This document shows, piece after piece, positions 7,453 to 16,086 of a DNA stretch of 64,000 nucleotides. The position numbers and the translations under genes were made by a program. The stretch's first letter is position 1. Each line of letters opens with the position of its first letter. The notes beneath the pieces are model-generated. The model worked only from the letters and a program-made list of their open reading frames with translations, did not search any database and was not told where the DNA came from. This DNA comes from Georgenia sp. M64. Its GTDB lineage: Bacteria; Actinomycetota; Actinomycetes; Actinomycetales; Actinomycetaceae. The DNA lies in the NCBI RefSeq assembly GCF_038049925.1, contig NZ_CP145809.1, forward strand, positions 434,001 to 498,000. The letters are read 5' to 3'.

Positions 7453-8567
7453 ACCGGCTCTCGGTCCGGCTCCTCCTGAGCCATGCGCTCGTCGCCGCGA
7501 TCGGCGGGCTCACCACCTACCTGCTGGTGCGGTACCTCGCCCCGCAGATGTACGACCGCGACGTGCGCATGATGGGCGGAGCGGGCGGGCCCGGCGGGCC
7601 GGGGGGCGGACCGGGCGTCGGCGGGGCAGGGCTGCGGGAGATCGCCGTCTCGGCGATGAACAGCGCCGTCCTCGTCGGGGTGCTCGCCGGGATCGTCACG
7701 GCCGTCCTGGCCGGCGCGTACTCCTCGAGCCGGGTGATGCGGCCGCTGCGTGCGGTGAGCGCGGCGACGCACACCCTCGCCCAGGGCCGCTACGACCGCC
7801 CGGTGGCCGTCCCGCGCGAGGCCGAGCTCGCCGCCGTCGCCGAGGACGTCAACGCCCTCGGCGAGCGGCTGGCCGAGACCGAGGCGCGCCGGGTGCGGCT
7901 GCTCGGCGAGGTCGCCCACGAGATGCGCACCCCGCTGACCGTGCTCGACGGGTACGTCGAGGGCATGGTCGACGGCGTCTTCGAGCCGGGTCCGGAGGTG
8001 CTCACCGAGCTCGGTGCCGAGGTGCGTCGCCTGCGCCGTCTCGCCGACGACCTCAGCGCCCTGTCCCGGGCGGAGGAGGGACGGCTGGAGCTCCGGGCGG
8101 CGGAGGTGGACCTGGCCGGGCTCGCCGTGCGTGCGGCCGAGCGGCTGCGCACCCAGCTCGACGACGCCGGGGTGCGCCTCGAGGTGCCCGCACCCACCGG
8201 TCCTCTGCCGGTGACCGCCGACGCCGACCGACTCGCCCAGGTCGTCACGAACCTCGTGGGCAACGCCCTCGCCGCGACCCCCGCCGGCGGGCTGGTCGAG
8301 GTGACCTCCCGGCGGGCGGGGGGCGAGGCCGTCGTCAGCGTGCGCGACACCGGCACCGGGCTCGCTGCCGGCGACCTCGAGCGGGTCTTCGAGCGCTTCT
8401 ACCGGGTGCCCGGCGCGGACGCCCGTGCGGGCCGGCACACCGGCTCGGGCATCGGCCTGACCATCGCCCGTGGCATCGCCCGCGCCCACGGGGGCGACGT
8501 CATCGCGTCGTCCGGTGGTCCCGGACGAGGGTCCACGTTCGAGCTGCGGGTGCCGCTGAGCGGGTAG
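7449..8567 (+). CDS. Sensor histidine kinase
   Basis: This 372-residue membrane kinase pairs with the preceding regulator. TM1 (about 8-29) and TM2 (about 73-93) enclose a short extracytoplasmic loop of only 40-odd residues that is rich in glycine and proline, too small for a classical sensor fold. HAMP (about 94-147), HisKA with His157 in EVAHEMRTPL, and an ATPase domain with NLVGNALAATP and the G2 box GSGIGLTIARGIA follow. The GTG start lies inside the stop of the regulator gene. The short loop suggests that the stimulus is sensed within or near the membrane. A repeat-filled gap follows. Confidence 0.93.
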   Translation: MNRLSVRLLLSHALVAAIGGLTTYLLVRYLAPQMYDRDVRMMGGAGGPGGPGGGPGVGGAGLREIAVSAMNSAVLVGVLAGIVTAVLAGAYSSSRVMRPLRAVSAATHTLAQGRYDRPVAVPREAELAAVAEDVNALGERLAETEARRVRLLGEVAHEMRTPLTVLDGYVEGMVDGVFEPGPEVLTELGAEVRRLRRLADDLSALSRAEEGRLELRAAEVDLAGLAVRAAERLRTQLDDAGVRLEVPAPTGPLPVTADADRLAQVVTNLVGNALAATPAGGLVEVTSRRAGGEAVVSVRDTGTGLAAGDLERVFERFYRVPGADARAGRHTGSGIGLTIARGIARAHGGDVIASSGGPGRGSTFELRVPLSG

Positions 8568-8622
8568 CGGTCCGGCGCCGACGAGCGCGCGGGTGCTACG
8601 TGCTGGGTGCTGGGTGCTCGGA

Positions 8623-8664
8623 GCCGGGTGCCGGGTGCCGGGTGCCGGGTGCCGGGTGCCGGGT
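8623..8664. repeat. 7-bp tandem repeat, 6 copies
   Basis: Six consecutive copies of GCCGGGT, preceded by degenerate GGGTGCT copies. Non-coding. Confidence 0.9.
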
Positions 8665-8764
8665 CGTCGGGGCGGCGGTGCGACGGTGCGGTGGCAGAGT
8701 CGTACGCGGCTCGCTCACCTGCACGTTCTCCGAGTTCGCGGTGAGCGAGGGGGCTGCGGTGAGC

Positions 8765-8859
8765 GAGCGGGTCCGTGGTGACCGAGCGGGTCCGTGGTGA
8801 CCGAGCGGGTCCGTGGTGACCGAGCGGGTCCGTGGTGACCGAGCGGGTCCGTGGTGACC
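8765..8859. repeat. 19-bp minisatellite, 5 copies
   Basis: Five identical tandem copies of GAGCGGGTCCGTGGTGACC, with a partial sixth at the right end. Perfect identity suggests recent expansion. It lies downstream of the histidine kinase gene. Confidence 0.95.
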
Positions 8860-9180
8860 GAGCAACGTCGGAGATGCTGAGTCGACCCGGGAGCCCCTGA
8901 GTCACCGCGGGGGGCGTCGCTGCCCGCGCGCACGGGGCGCGGCCACACCATGTGGCGCCGTCTCCGCGGTCGCCGTCCTGCGGTCACCGTCACCCGGCGT
9001 GGTGCCGTGACCGTGCCCGGCCGCGGCCGCGGCCGGGGTGCTGTGGCCGATGGTCGCCCCGATGACGGTCCACGATCGCGGTCCCGGCGCGGCTCGCGAA
9101 CAGCACGTGCTCGGGGCGGCGAGACCTGCCAAGACGCATGAGCCACGTCACAGATCGGACCTTCGGTGCGCTTCGGCCAA

Positions 9181-9196
9181 ATACCCCCGGGGGTAG
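9181..9196. promoter_or_regulatory. CsoR/CstR-type operator D (SQR-TusE-DsrE operon)
   Basis: ATACCC-CCGG-GGGTAG differs from the perfect palindrome by one base in the right half. It lies 86 bp before the ATG of the SQR-like gene and joins that operon, 3.2 kb away, to the repressor's likely regulon. No GGAAT element was seen here. Confidence 0.72.
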
Positions 9197-9282
9197 GACG
9201 TACGGCCCGGTAAACCGGCAAACCGGGCGCGCATGATCGTCATGTCACCCCGAAGGCCCACGCACCACTCTGGAGGACGACG

Positions 9283-10527
9283 ATGAAGCGTCTGGTCATT
9301 CTCGGCGGCGGAACCGCCGGGACGATGGTCGCGGTGAAGCTTCGCCGCAAGCTCAAGAAGGAGAAGTGGCAGATCACGGTCGTCGACCAGGACCTGCAGC
9401 ACCTCTACCAGCCGGGACTGCTCCTGCTCCCGTTCGGCGTCTACGAGCCGCACGAGCTGGTCAAGCCGCGCGACAGGTACCTGCCGCGCGGGGTCGACCT
9501 CGTGATGGGGGAGATCGACAAGGTCGACCCCGAGGCGCAGCGGGTGGACCTCGCGGACGGCCGCACCCTCGACTACGACTACCTCGTCATCGCCACGGGT
9601 ACGACCCCCCGGCCGGACCAGACCCCCGGCATGGAGGAGGGCGAGTGGCGCAAGAGCATCCACGAGTTCTTCACCCTCGAGGGCGCGATCGCCCTGCGGG
9701 AGGCGCTGGCCGACTTCACGGGCGGCCGCCTGGTGGTCCACATCACCGAGATGCCCATCAAGTGCCCGGTCGCCCCGCTGGAGTTCACCTTCCTCGCCGA
9801 CGCCTTCTTCGAGGAGAAGGGCATGCGCGACAAGGTCGAGATCGTCTACGCCACCCCCCTCGAGGGCGCGTTCACGAAGCCGGTCGCCTCCGCCCACCTC
9901 GGCACGATGTTCGAGGACCGCAACATCCACATGGAGCCCGACTTCTACATCGAGCACATCGACCCCGAGACGAAGACCATGGTCTCGATGGACGAGCGGG
10001 AGATCCCCTTCGACCTCCTCGTGACGATCCCGCTCAACATGGGCGCCGACTTCGTGGCGCGCTCCGGCCTGGGTGACGACCTCAACTACGTCCCGGTCGA
10101 CAAGGGCACCCTGCTCTCGACGAAGTACCAGAACATCTTCGCCGTCGGCGACGCCAGCAACATCCCCGCCTCGAAGGCCGGCTCGGTAGCCCACTTCGCG
10201 GTGGACGGGTTCACCGAGAACTTCGTCGACCACGTCCACGGCCGGCCCATGACCGACCTCTTCGACGGTCACGCGAACTGCTTCATCGAGTCCGGCCACG
10301 GCAAGGGCCTGCTCATCGACTTCAACTACGACACCGAGCCGCTGACCGGCGTCTACCCCTACCCCAAGGTCGGGCCCCTCAGCCTGCTGAAGGAGACCCG
10401 AGCCAACCACTGGGGCAAGCTCGCGTTCCGCCACCTGTACTGGAACGTGCTCATGCGCGGTCTGCCCATGCCCGTCTCCACCCACATGTCGATGGCCGGC
10501 AAGGAGACCGCCGGCACGAACGTCTGA
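9283..10527 (+). CDS. sqr: Sulfide:quinone oxidoreductase-like FAD flavoprotein
   Basis: The 414-residue protein has the N-terminal FAD motif LVILGGGTAGTM, the YDYLVIATGT segment near residue 103, and the second FAD contact IFAVGDASNIPASKAGS near 287. The two cysteines that SQR and flavocytochrome c enzymes use to bridge sulfur are present as Cys161 (PIKCPVAP) and Cys333 (HANCFIES). It should oxidise sulfide to sulfane sulfur and pass electrons to quinone at the membrane. The ATG has a GGAGG site 6 bp upstream. A TusE/DsrC gene follows after 14 bp and a DsrE-family gene after that, an arrangement suited to passing the sulfur to a protein carrier. Exact SQR type and acceptor are uncertain. Confidence 0.88.
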   Translation: MKRLVILGGGTAGTMVAVKLRRKLKKEKWQITVVDQDLQHLYQPGLLLLPFGVYEPHELVKPRDRYLPRGVDLVMGEIDKVDPEAQRVDLADGRTLDYDYLVIATGTTPRPDQTPGMEEGEWRKSIHEFFTLEGAIALREALADFTGGRLVVHITEMPIKCPVAPLEFTFLADAFFEEKGMRDKVEIVYATPLEGAFTKPVASAHLGTMFEDRNIHMEPDFYIEHIDPETKTMVSMDEREIPFDLLVTIPLNMGADFVARSGLGDDLNYVPVDKGTLLSTKYQNIFAVGDASNIPASKAGSVAHFAVDGFTENFVDHVHGRPMTDLFDGHANCFIESGHGKGLLIDFNYDTEPLTGVYPYPKVGPLSLLKETRANHWGKLAFRHLYWNVLMRGLPMPVSTHMSMAGKETAGTNV

Positions 10528-10541
10528 GAGGTACGACAACC

Positions 10542-10856
10542 ATGCCCGTCATCGAGATCTCCGGTAAGCCCGTCCACGTCAACGACGAGGGCTTCCTCAC
10601 CGAGTACGACGAGTGGGACGAGGACATCGCCCGCACGCTCGCCCAGCAGATCGGCATCGACATGACCGACCAGCACTGGAAGGTCGTCCACTTCCTGCGC
10701 GACGACTTCAAGGCCCAGGGCGAGACCGCCACGACCCGCCGGATCAACACCGTCGGCGGCATCCCGGTCAAGGAGCAGTTCGCCCTGTTCCCCAAGAAGC
10801 CGGGCCGCAAGATGTCCTACATCGCCGGGCTGCCCAAGCCGCACGGCTGCGTCTGA
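10542..10856 (+). CDS. tusE: TusE/DsrC-family sulfur carrier protein
   Basis: This 104-residue protein matches the DsrC/TusE fold throughout (YDEWDEDIARTLAQQIGI, then DDFKAQGETATTRRI) and ends in the flexible arm PKPHGCV with the conserved penultimate cysteine. The second arm cysteine found in true DsrC, about ten residues earlier, is absent, so this is the one-cysteine TusE-like type that carries a persulfide but cannot form the DsrC trisulfide loop. Placement between an SQR-like enzyme and a DsrE-family protein indicates that it accepts sulfane sulfur from sulfide oxidation. No DsrAB, DsrMK or Hdr gene is visible in the window, so the next step is unknown. Confidence 0.9.
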   Translation: MPVIEISGKPVHVNDEGFLTEYDEWDEDIARTLAQQIGIDMTDQHWKVVHFLRDDFKAQGETATTRRINTVGGIPVKEQFALFPKKPGRKMSYIAGLPKPHGCV

Positions 10857-10871
10857 GAGAGGCACACCGCC

Positions 10872-11408
10872 ATGACCACCACACCTGTCACCGCACCGGC
10901 GATCGTCCCGAACTTCGACGACGAGGAGACCGACCGGAAGCTTGCGATCATCTGCTCCAAGGGCAACCTCGACATGGCCTACCCGGGGCTCATCCTCGGC
11001 AACGCCGCCCTCGGTGAGGGCATCGAGACGCACTTCTTCTTCACCTTCTGGGGCTTCGACATGATCATGAAGTCCCGGATGAACGACCTGACGTTCTCCC
11101 CGGTCGCCAACACCGCCATGCACCTGCCCATCCGGGACATGAAGCTGCCGCAGGCCCTCGCGCCGGCGCCCGGCATCAGCCGCATGACGACGAAGATGAT
11201 GAAGAAGCAGATGGACGACCTCGGCATCCCCACGGTGCCGGACTTCCTCGACCAGATCGTCGCCGCCGGGGGTCACCTCTGGGCGTGCCAGCTCTCGGCC
11301 GACATGAACAAGCTCGACGCCTCGGACTTCCGGGACGACATCGAGGGGATCATCACCGCCGCGGACTTCATCGAGATGACGGGCGGCGCCCAGCTGCTGT
11401 TCATCTGA
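10872..11408 (+). CDS. DsrE2-like (DsrE/DsrF family) sulfurtransferase
   Basis: This 178-residue protein has the DsrE/F fold: KLAIICSKGNLDMAYPGLILG at the first strand and helix, FFFTFWGFDMI in the middle, and GGHLWACQLSADM with the conserved later cysteine. Met-rich helix MTTKMMKKQMDDL lies near residue 105, as in DsrE2 proteins, some of which associate with the membrane. Family members move persulfide sulfur between TusA, DsrC/TusE and oxidising enzymes. It is the last gene of the SQR-TusE-DsrE operon, 15 bp after tusE, and is followed by a strong hairpin. No tusA is seen nearby. Confidence 0.88.
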   Translation: MTTTPVTAPAIVPNFDDEETDRKLAIICSKGNLDMAYPGLILGNAALGEGIETHFFFTFWGFDMIMKSRMNDLTFSPVANTAMHLPIRDMKLPQALAPAPGISRMTTKMMKKQMDDLGIPTVPDFLDQIVAAGGHLWACQLSADMNKLDASDFRDDIEGIITAADFIEMTGGAQLLFI

Positions 11409-11414
11409 GGACCC

Positions 11415-11441
11415 GGACCGGGCGGCCCAGCCGCCCGGTCC
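11415..11441. terminator. Terminator hairpin after the SQR operon
   Basis: Perfect 12-bp stem GGACCGGGCGGC/GCCGCCCGGTCC with loop CCA, starting 6 bp after the DsrE stop. There is no T-run, as is common in high-GC actinobacteria. Confidence 0.75.
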
Positions 11442-11585
11442 GACGCCGGCGGGCCTGCGGGCCTCACCGCCGCCGGCGCAGGGGCGGGGGTTCCCTCGTC
11501 GTCACCGGTGTGGGCCGGGGGTACGCCTTCAGGGGCGGCGACGACGACGGGGACCCCCGCTTCGTCGTGCCCGGCGGGGTGCGAC

Positions 11586-11663
11586 GGGTCGGGGACGCCC
11601 GGGTTGGGAACGTCCGGGTCGGGGACGCCCGGGTTGGGAACGTCCGGGTCGGGGACGCCCGGG
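11586..11663. repeat. 15/30-bp minisatellite
   Basis: Alternating 15-bp units GGGTCGGGGACGCCC and GGGTTGGGAACGTCC form two full 30-bp copies plus a partial third. Intergenic. Confidence 0.92.
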
Positions 11664-11709
11664 CCGGGACGGCGGGCCGAGTGGAGCCCTGCCTACGGCG
11701 GGACGTGGC

Positions 11710-12195
11710 TCAGCGGGCGAAGAACGGCCCGCGAGCGGGGTCCTCGCGGAACGCCAGGGTGCGCGCCAGTCGCTCGCGGGAGGTCGCGGTGACGTCGTCG
11801 GGAAGCGCCCCGAGCGGGAACCAGCCCACCTCGGTGGACTCGTCGTCGCCCACGCGAGCCTCGCCGTCGACGTAGCGGCACAGGAACGTCAGGTCCAGGT
11901 ACTGCGACTCGTCCCCGTTGGGGTAGGTCACGCGATGGGTCGAGGACAGGTGGGCCAGCGCGACCACCTCGGCGACGACGCCGGTCTCCTCCTCCACCTC
12001 GCGCACGAGGCCCACGGCGGGCTCCTCGCCGGGCTCGAGGATGCCCGAGACGAGGGCCCACAGCCCGTTGTCGGCGCGACGGCCGAGCAGGAGCCGGTCG
12101 TCGTCGTCCAGGACGACGCCCGTCACCCCGGGCAGCCACAGGAGGTCGTGACCGATGTGGGAGCGGAGGTGGGCGACGAAGGGCGGGACGGGCAC
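11710..12195 (-). CDS. NUDIX hydrolase
   Basis: The protein is about 161 residues from the chosen GTG. The NUDIX box is intact: [23 protein letters not shown] places the metal-binding REVEEE core near residue 68. Before it are the strand [16 protein letters not shown] and the segment NGLWALVSG. It probably hydrolyses a nucleoside diphosphate derivative; the substrate is unknown. The GTG at 12195 was chosen because TAGGCT lies 7 nt upstream, the leaderless spacing repeated across this window; a GTG at 12219 would add eight residues. The longer open frame reaches back through the tRNA gene and is not real. Confidence 0.85.
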   Translation of the reverse strand: MPVPPFVAHLRSHIGHDLLWLPGVTGVVLDDDDRLLLGRRADNGLWALVSGILEPGEEPAVGLVREVEEETGVVAEVVALAHLSSTHRVTYPNGDESQYLDLTFLCRYVDGEARVGDDESTEVGWFPLGALPDDVTATSRERLARTLAFREDPARGPFFAR

Positions 12196-12274
12196 GGCAC
12201 CGAGCCTAGTGGCCTCCACCCCCGGGCTCCCTGCGCGCGGAGGTCTCCTGGGGCAACCCTCCGCCGGGGAAGAG

Positions 12275-12317
12275 GAAGGGCCGCGGACCCACGCGTGCGC
12301 GGATCTGCGGCCCTTCC
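12275..12317 (-). terminator. Terminator hairpin downstream of tRNA-Pro
   Basis: Perfect 11-bp stem GGAAGGGCCGC/GCGGCCCTTCC with a 21-nt loop, 6 nt beyond the tRNA 3' end on the minus strand, followed by TCTTCCCC. Confidence 0.7.
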
Positions 12318-12322
12318 GTCTG

Positions 12323-12396
<74 letters not shown>

Positions 12397-12473
12397 GTGG
12401 AACCGGTTCAGGATAGCCGACCGGTGCCGTCGGCGTGAAACCGGCGCGGTGAGACCCACGCCACGTCCAGGTG

Positions 12474-13391
12474 TCAGCGCGGGAGGAGGGTGAGCAGGCT
12501 CGCCTCGGGCCGGCACGCGAAGCGGAACGGCGCGTACGGGCTGGTCCCCAGGCCCGCCGAGACGTGCAGCCAGGTCGACCCGGCACCGCCGGGCGCGTCC
12601 GGGCGCGGGCCCGGCCAGCCGTGCAGACCCGAGGCCCGGCCCCGTTCCAGGTCGGAGTTGGTCACCAGCGCCCCGTAGAACGGCACGCACAGCTGGCCGC
12701 CGTGGGTGTGCCCGGCGAGGACGAGGTCGCAGCCGTCACCGGCCATGGCGTCCAGCACCCGGGTGTACGGGGCGTGGGTGACGCCGAGGTGCAGGTCCGC
12801 CCCGGGGCCGGGCGCGGGGAACGCGTCGCGGTCCAGGTGCGGGTCGTCCACCCCGACGAAGGAGACCGTCCGGCCACCGAGCTCGAGCGTCACGCGGGTG
12901 TTGGTGAGGTCGCGCCACCCGGCGCGGCGGAAGGCGGCGGTCATCTCCCGCCACGGCAGCTCCTCGGGGTCCTCGTGCGCGGTGCGCGCGTCGGGCAGGA
13001 GGTAGCGGGCGGGGTTCTTCGGCCGGGGGGCGACGTAGTCGTTCGAGCCGAGCACGAAGACCCCCGGACGGTCCATGAGCGGGGCGTAGGCCTCGAGGAG
13101 GGGACCGAGGGCATCGTGGTGGGCGAGGTTGTCCCCGGTGGTGACGACGAGGTCCGGCTCGAGCCGGGCGAGGTCGTGCACCCAGGCGACCTTGTCGCGC
13201 TGGACCGGGGTCAGGTGCAGGTCCGACAGGTGCAGGACCCTCAGCGGCTGCTCACCCGGGGCCAGGACGGGCACGTCGTAGCGGCGCAGCGTGAACATCG
13301 ACGTCTCCGCCCACGCCCACGCGAGTGCCCCGGCCGCCGCGGCGGCGGCGCCTCCCGCGACGGCGGCGAGGCGGTGGCCGACGGTGCTCAG
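12474..13391 (-). CDS. Membrane-anchored metallophosphoesterase (calcineurin-like)
   Basis: The binuclear-metal motifs are present in order: [25 protein letters not shown] (in place of GNHD), and AGHTHGGQL. An Ala-rich N-terminus looks like a signal anchor. It is the equivalent of the metallophosphoesterase next to ponA2 and whiB4 in M. tuberculosis (Rv3683 region). The start is a problem: no ATG, GTG or TTG lies upstream of the anchor in frame. The best fit is CTG at 13391, overlapping the PBP stop as CTGA with GGAGG 7 bp before it (305 residues). The first ATG, at 13298, would give 274 residues and lose the anchor. Substrate unknown, perhaps a cell-wall or lipid phosphate. Confidence 0.85.
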   Translation of the reverse strand: MSTVGHRLAAVAGGAAAAAAGALAWAWAETSMFTLRRYDVPVLAPGEQPLRVLHLSDLHLTPVQRDKVAWVHDLARLEPDLVVTTGDNLAHHDALGPLLEAYAPLMDRPGVFVLGSNDYVAPRPKNPARYLLPDARTAHEDPEELPWREMTAAFRRAGWRDLTNTRVTLELGGRTVSFVGVDDPHLDRDAFPAPGPGADLHLGVTHAPYTRVLDAMAGDGCDLVLAGHTHGGQLCVPFYGALVTNSDLERGRASGLHGWPGPRPDAPGGAGSTWLHVSAGLGTSPYAPFRFACRPEASLLTLLPR

Positions 13392-15829
13392 CCGTCTCCC
13401 TCCCCGCGGTTGCCGCTGTTGCCCGGGTCCTCCGGGGGCTGGGCGGGCGGTTCCTCCGCCGGTGGCGGCTCCTCGGCCGGCGGGGGCTCGGGGGCCGGCG
13501 CCGGGGCGGGTGCGGGGGCCGGGCCCGCGCTCGGGACGATGACGACGCTGGAGCCGGGGCTCACCCGGGTTCCGGCGGCGGGGTTGGTCGCGGCGACCGC
13601 GCCCGCCTGCCAGTCGGAGAAGACCGCGCCGCCGACGACGGGCTGGAGCCCTGCCGCGGCCAGGATGGCCTGGGCGTCGGCGACGCTGCGGCCGACGACC
13701 TCCGGGACGCCGACCCGTTCGCCGAACAGGGCGGTCTCGCCCGCGGCGGGGAAGCCGACGTGCCCAGTACCGGCGAGCGCGCGGGCGGTGTAGGCCCCCC
13801 AGGTCCGGGCCGGGTAGGAACCGCCGAAGACGTACTGGTTGTACGTCCCGGCGATCACCGCGTCGAACATGGAGATGTTGCCCTCCTGGTGGCCCATCCA
13901 CACCGCGGAGGCCAGCTGCGGGGCGTACCCGACGAACCACGCGGCCGAGTCGTCGTTCGCGGTCCCCGTCTTGCCGGCCACGGGGCGGCCGTCGGGCTGG
14001 ACGGCGTTGCGGCCGGTCGAGCCACGCTCGTTCGTCACCACGCGCTGGAGGGCGTGGTTGACGCCGTTCACGATGTCCGGCTCGAGCGCCTGGCTGCAGG
14101 AGGCCTCCGGCGCGGGCATCTCGTTGCCCGCGCGGTCGGTCACCGAGGTGATCGCCACCGGTTCGCAGGAGACGCCGCCGGCCGCCAGGGTCGCGACCGC
14201 CTCGGCCATGCTCAGCGGGGTCACGTTGTTGGACCCGAGGACCGCCGAGGGGTTGGGCTGCAGCGGCTGGCCGTCGCCGCGCTCGACGCCCATGCGGGCG
14301 GCGTTGTCCAGCACGCCGCACAGGTCCATCTGGTTGGCCATCTCGACGAACGTGAGGTTGACCGACTGCCGGGTGGCCTCGAGCACGCTCATCCGGGGTC
14401 CGCCGACGCCCTCGAGGTTGTTCGGCTCGTAGTCGTCGGCGTAGGTGGGGTTGCACGAGATGTTCCACGACTCGCGCGGGTACATCCGCTTGTTGGAGAC
14501 CACCTGGTCGTTGAGCGTGTGACCCGTCCGCAGCCACTCGATGAGCGTGAAGATCTTGAACGTCGAGCCGGACTGGAAGCCCACGCCGCCGCCCATCGAG
14601 CGTCCGACGTTGAGGTTGACCCTCGTCGCGGAGGGGTCCTCCTCCGTGGCCGAGCCGAAGTTCGTGTTCTGGGCCATCGCGAGGATCTTGCCCGTGCCGG
14701 GCTCCACCGAGGACAGCGCCATCTTGATGCCCGAGGCGTCGTTGATCGGCACCGACGCCGTGACGGACTCGAAGGCCGCCTGCTGCTTGCCCGGGTCGAG
14801 GGTCGTCTTGATGACGAGGCCGCCGCGGTAGAGCAGCTGGCGGCGCTCCTCCGCGCTGGCGCCCCAGGCGTCGTTCTGGAGCAGGTCCTTGACGACGTAC
14901 TCGCAGAAGTAGGCGGCGTTCCCGGCCGCCGCGCACCCGTTGGGGGTGGCGGAGACGTTGAGCATCTCCTCGATCGGCAGCGCGACGGCGGCGTCGAACT
15001 CCTCCTGGGTGATGAAGCCCTGGTCACGCATCGTCGCCAGGACGGTGTCGCGTCGGATCTTGGCGCCCTCGGGGTTGCGTACGGGGTCGTGCCGCGCGGG
15101 GGACTGCGTGATGCCCGCGAGCATGGCCGACTCCGGGATCGTCAGCTCCGAGGCGTTCTTGGAGTAGTAGTAACGCGCGGCGGCCTGCACGCCGTACTGG
15201 GAGGGCCCGAACTGGGCGAGGTTGAGGTAGCCGGCGAGGATGTCGTCCTTGCTCACCTGCTGCTCGAGGCCGATGGCGAGGCGGGCCTCCTCGAGCTTGC
15301 GACCCAGCGTGGTCTCGGTCGCGGCGGCGATCGCCTCCGGGTCCTCGGCGACCTTGCCGGCCTCGATGAGGACGTTCTTGACGTACTGCTGGGTCAGGGT
15401 GGAGGCCCCCTCGAGCGGGCCGCCGGCGAGATTGTTCACCAGCGCGCGGAGCATTCCCTCGGGGTCGATGCCCTTGTGGTCGTAGAAACGGCGGTCCTCG
15501 ATCGCGACGACGGCGTCGCGGACGTAGGGCGAGATCTCCTCGAGGGGCACCACGACACGGTTGTCGGCGTAGATGGTGGCCAGGACCGAGCCGTTGGCGT
15601 CGAGGATGACGCTCTGCTGCGACGGCTGGGGGATGGCGAGCTCGCTGGGGAGGTCGTCGAACAGGTCGGTGGTCGCCTGGCTCACCGAGCCCACCGCGCC
15701 GACGGCGGGCATGACGAGGGCCGCGGTGAGCAGGCCACCCGTGGCCGCGACGACGACGAAGGCGAGCAGCATGACCAACAGCTGCAGGGGACGGACGGCC
15801 CGGCCGGACGCGGAGGGGGTCGACGACAT
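13388..15829 (-). CDS. ponA: Class A penicillin-binding protein with C-terminal PASTA domain (PonA2-like)
   Basis: This bifunctional peptidoglycan synthase has 813 residues. A short cytoplasmic lead and one membrane segment (about 18-45) precede the glycosyltransferase domain, with AIEDRRFYDHKGID as its catalytic-Glu motif and STLTQQYVKN. The transpeptidase domain has GSTFKIFT (active Ser in SxxK), SVN in RQSVNLTF, and KTGTA. A PASTA repeat (VPEVVGRSVADAQAILAAAG onward) and a Pro/Ala/Glu-rich tail end the protein. The ATG at 15829 was chosen; an in-frame extension to 15913 lies before the membrane segment and lacks support. Gene order with whiB upstream and divergent, and the phosphoesterase downstream, matches M. 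tuberculosis ponA2. Confidence 0.94.
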   Translation of the reverse strand: MSSTPSASGRAVRPLQLLVMLLAFVVVAATGGLLTAALVMPAVGAVGSVSQATTDLFDDLPSELAIPQPSQQSVILDANGSVLATIYADNRVVVPLEEISPYVRDAVVAIEDRRFYDHKGIDPEGMLRALVNNLAGGPLEGASTLTQQYVKNVLIEAGKVAEDPEAIAAATETTLGRKLEEARLAIGLEQQVSKDDILAGYLNLAQFGPSQYGVQAAARYYYSKNASELTIPESAMLAGITQSPARHDPVRNPEGAKIRRDTVLATMRDQGFITQEEFDAAVALPIEEMLNVSATPNGCAAAGNAAYFCEYVVKDLLQNDAWGASAEERRQLLYRGGLVIKTTLDPGKQQAAFESVTASVPINDASGIKMALSSVEPGTGKILAMAQNTNFGSATEEDPSATRVNLNVGRSMGGGVGFQSGSTFKIFTLIEWLRTGHTLNDQVVSNKRMYPRESWNISCNPTYADDYEPNNLEGVGGPRMSVLEATRQSVNLTFVEMANQMDLCGVLDNAARMGVERGDGQPLQPNPSAVLGSNNVTPLSMAEAVATLAAGGVSCEPVAITSVTDRAGNEMPAPEASCSQALEPDIVNGVNHALQRVVTNERGSTGRNAVQPDGRPVAGKTGTANDDSAAWFVGYAPQLASAVWMGHQEGNISMFDAVIAGTYNQYVFGGSYPARTWGAYTARALAGTGHVGFPAAGETALFGERVGVPEVVGRSVADAQAILAAAGLQPVVGGAVFSDWQAGAVAATNPAAGTRVSPGSSVVIVPSAGPAPAPAPAPAPEPPPAEEPPPAEEPPAQPPEDPGNSGNRGEGDG

Positions 15830-16086
15830 GCCTCCAGCGTACGTGGCGCCGGGCCCGGGGCGCCCCGGCAACGCTCCCGGGACGGCGTAAACACATCGTC
15901 GGCCGAAATTCAATCCCTCATCTGGGGGAGGAATTCAGGGCCGGATCCGGATAATTTACGGGCCAGAGGTCCCGGTTCGGTCACAGCCCTTCCGTGGGAC
16001 TGTATCCAGGGATAACGTCAGGTCGAGACAAAATACCTGCCGCGGGTCGGCGGAGGGGGATTCTGTCCTTCGACGTAGGAGGTGCC

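Larger units (their letters stand above)
8568..9282. other. Repeat-rich intergenic region
   Basis: This 715-bp gap holds no convincing gene. It contains two minisatellites (8623-8664 and 8765-8859), GC-rich low-complexity sequence, and near its right end operator D and the promoter region of the SQR-like operon. Open frames here repeat the satellite unit and have no family resemblance. Confidence 0.7.
11409..11709. other. Intergenic gap with terminator and minisatellite
   Basis: About 300 bp between the DsrE-family gene and the convergent NUDIX gene. It holds a terminator hairpin at its left end and a 15-bp repeat array in its right half; nothing else was recognised. Confidence 0.7.

Noticed and set aside
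8593-8905. Frames over the 7-bp and 19-bp repeats
   Set aside because: They encode only repeated Gly/Arg/Cys or Thr/Asp/Pro units and lack conserved starts.
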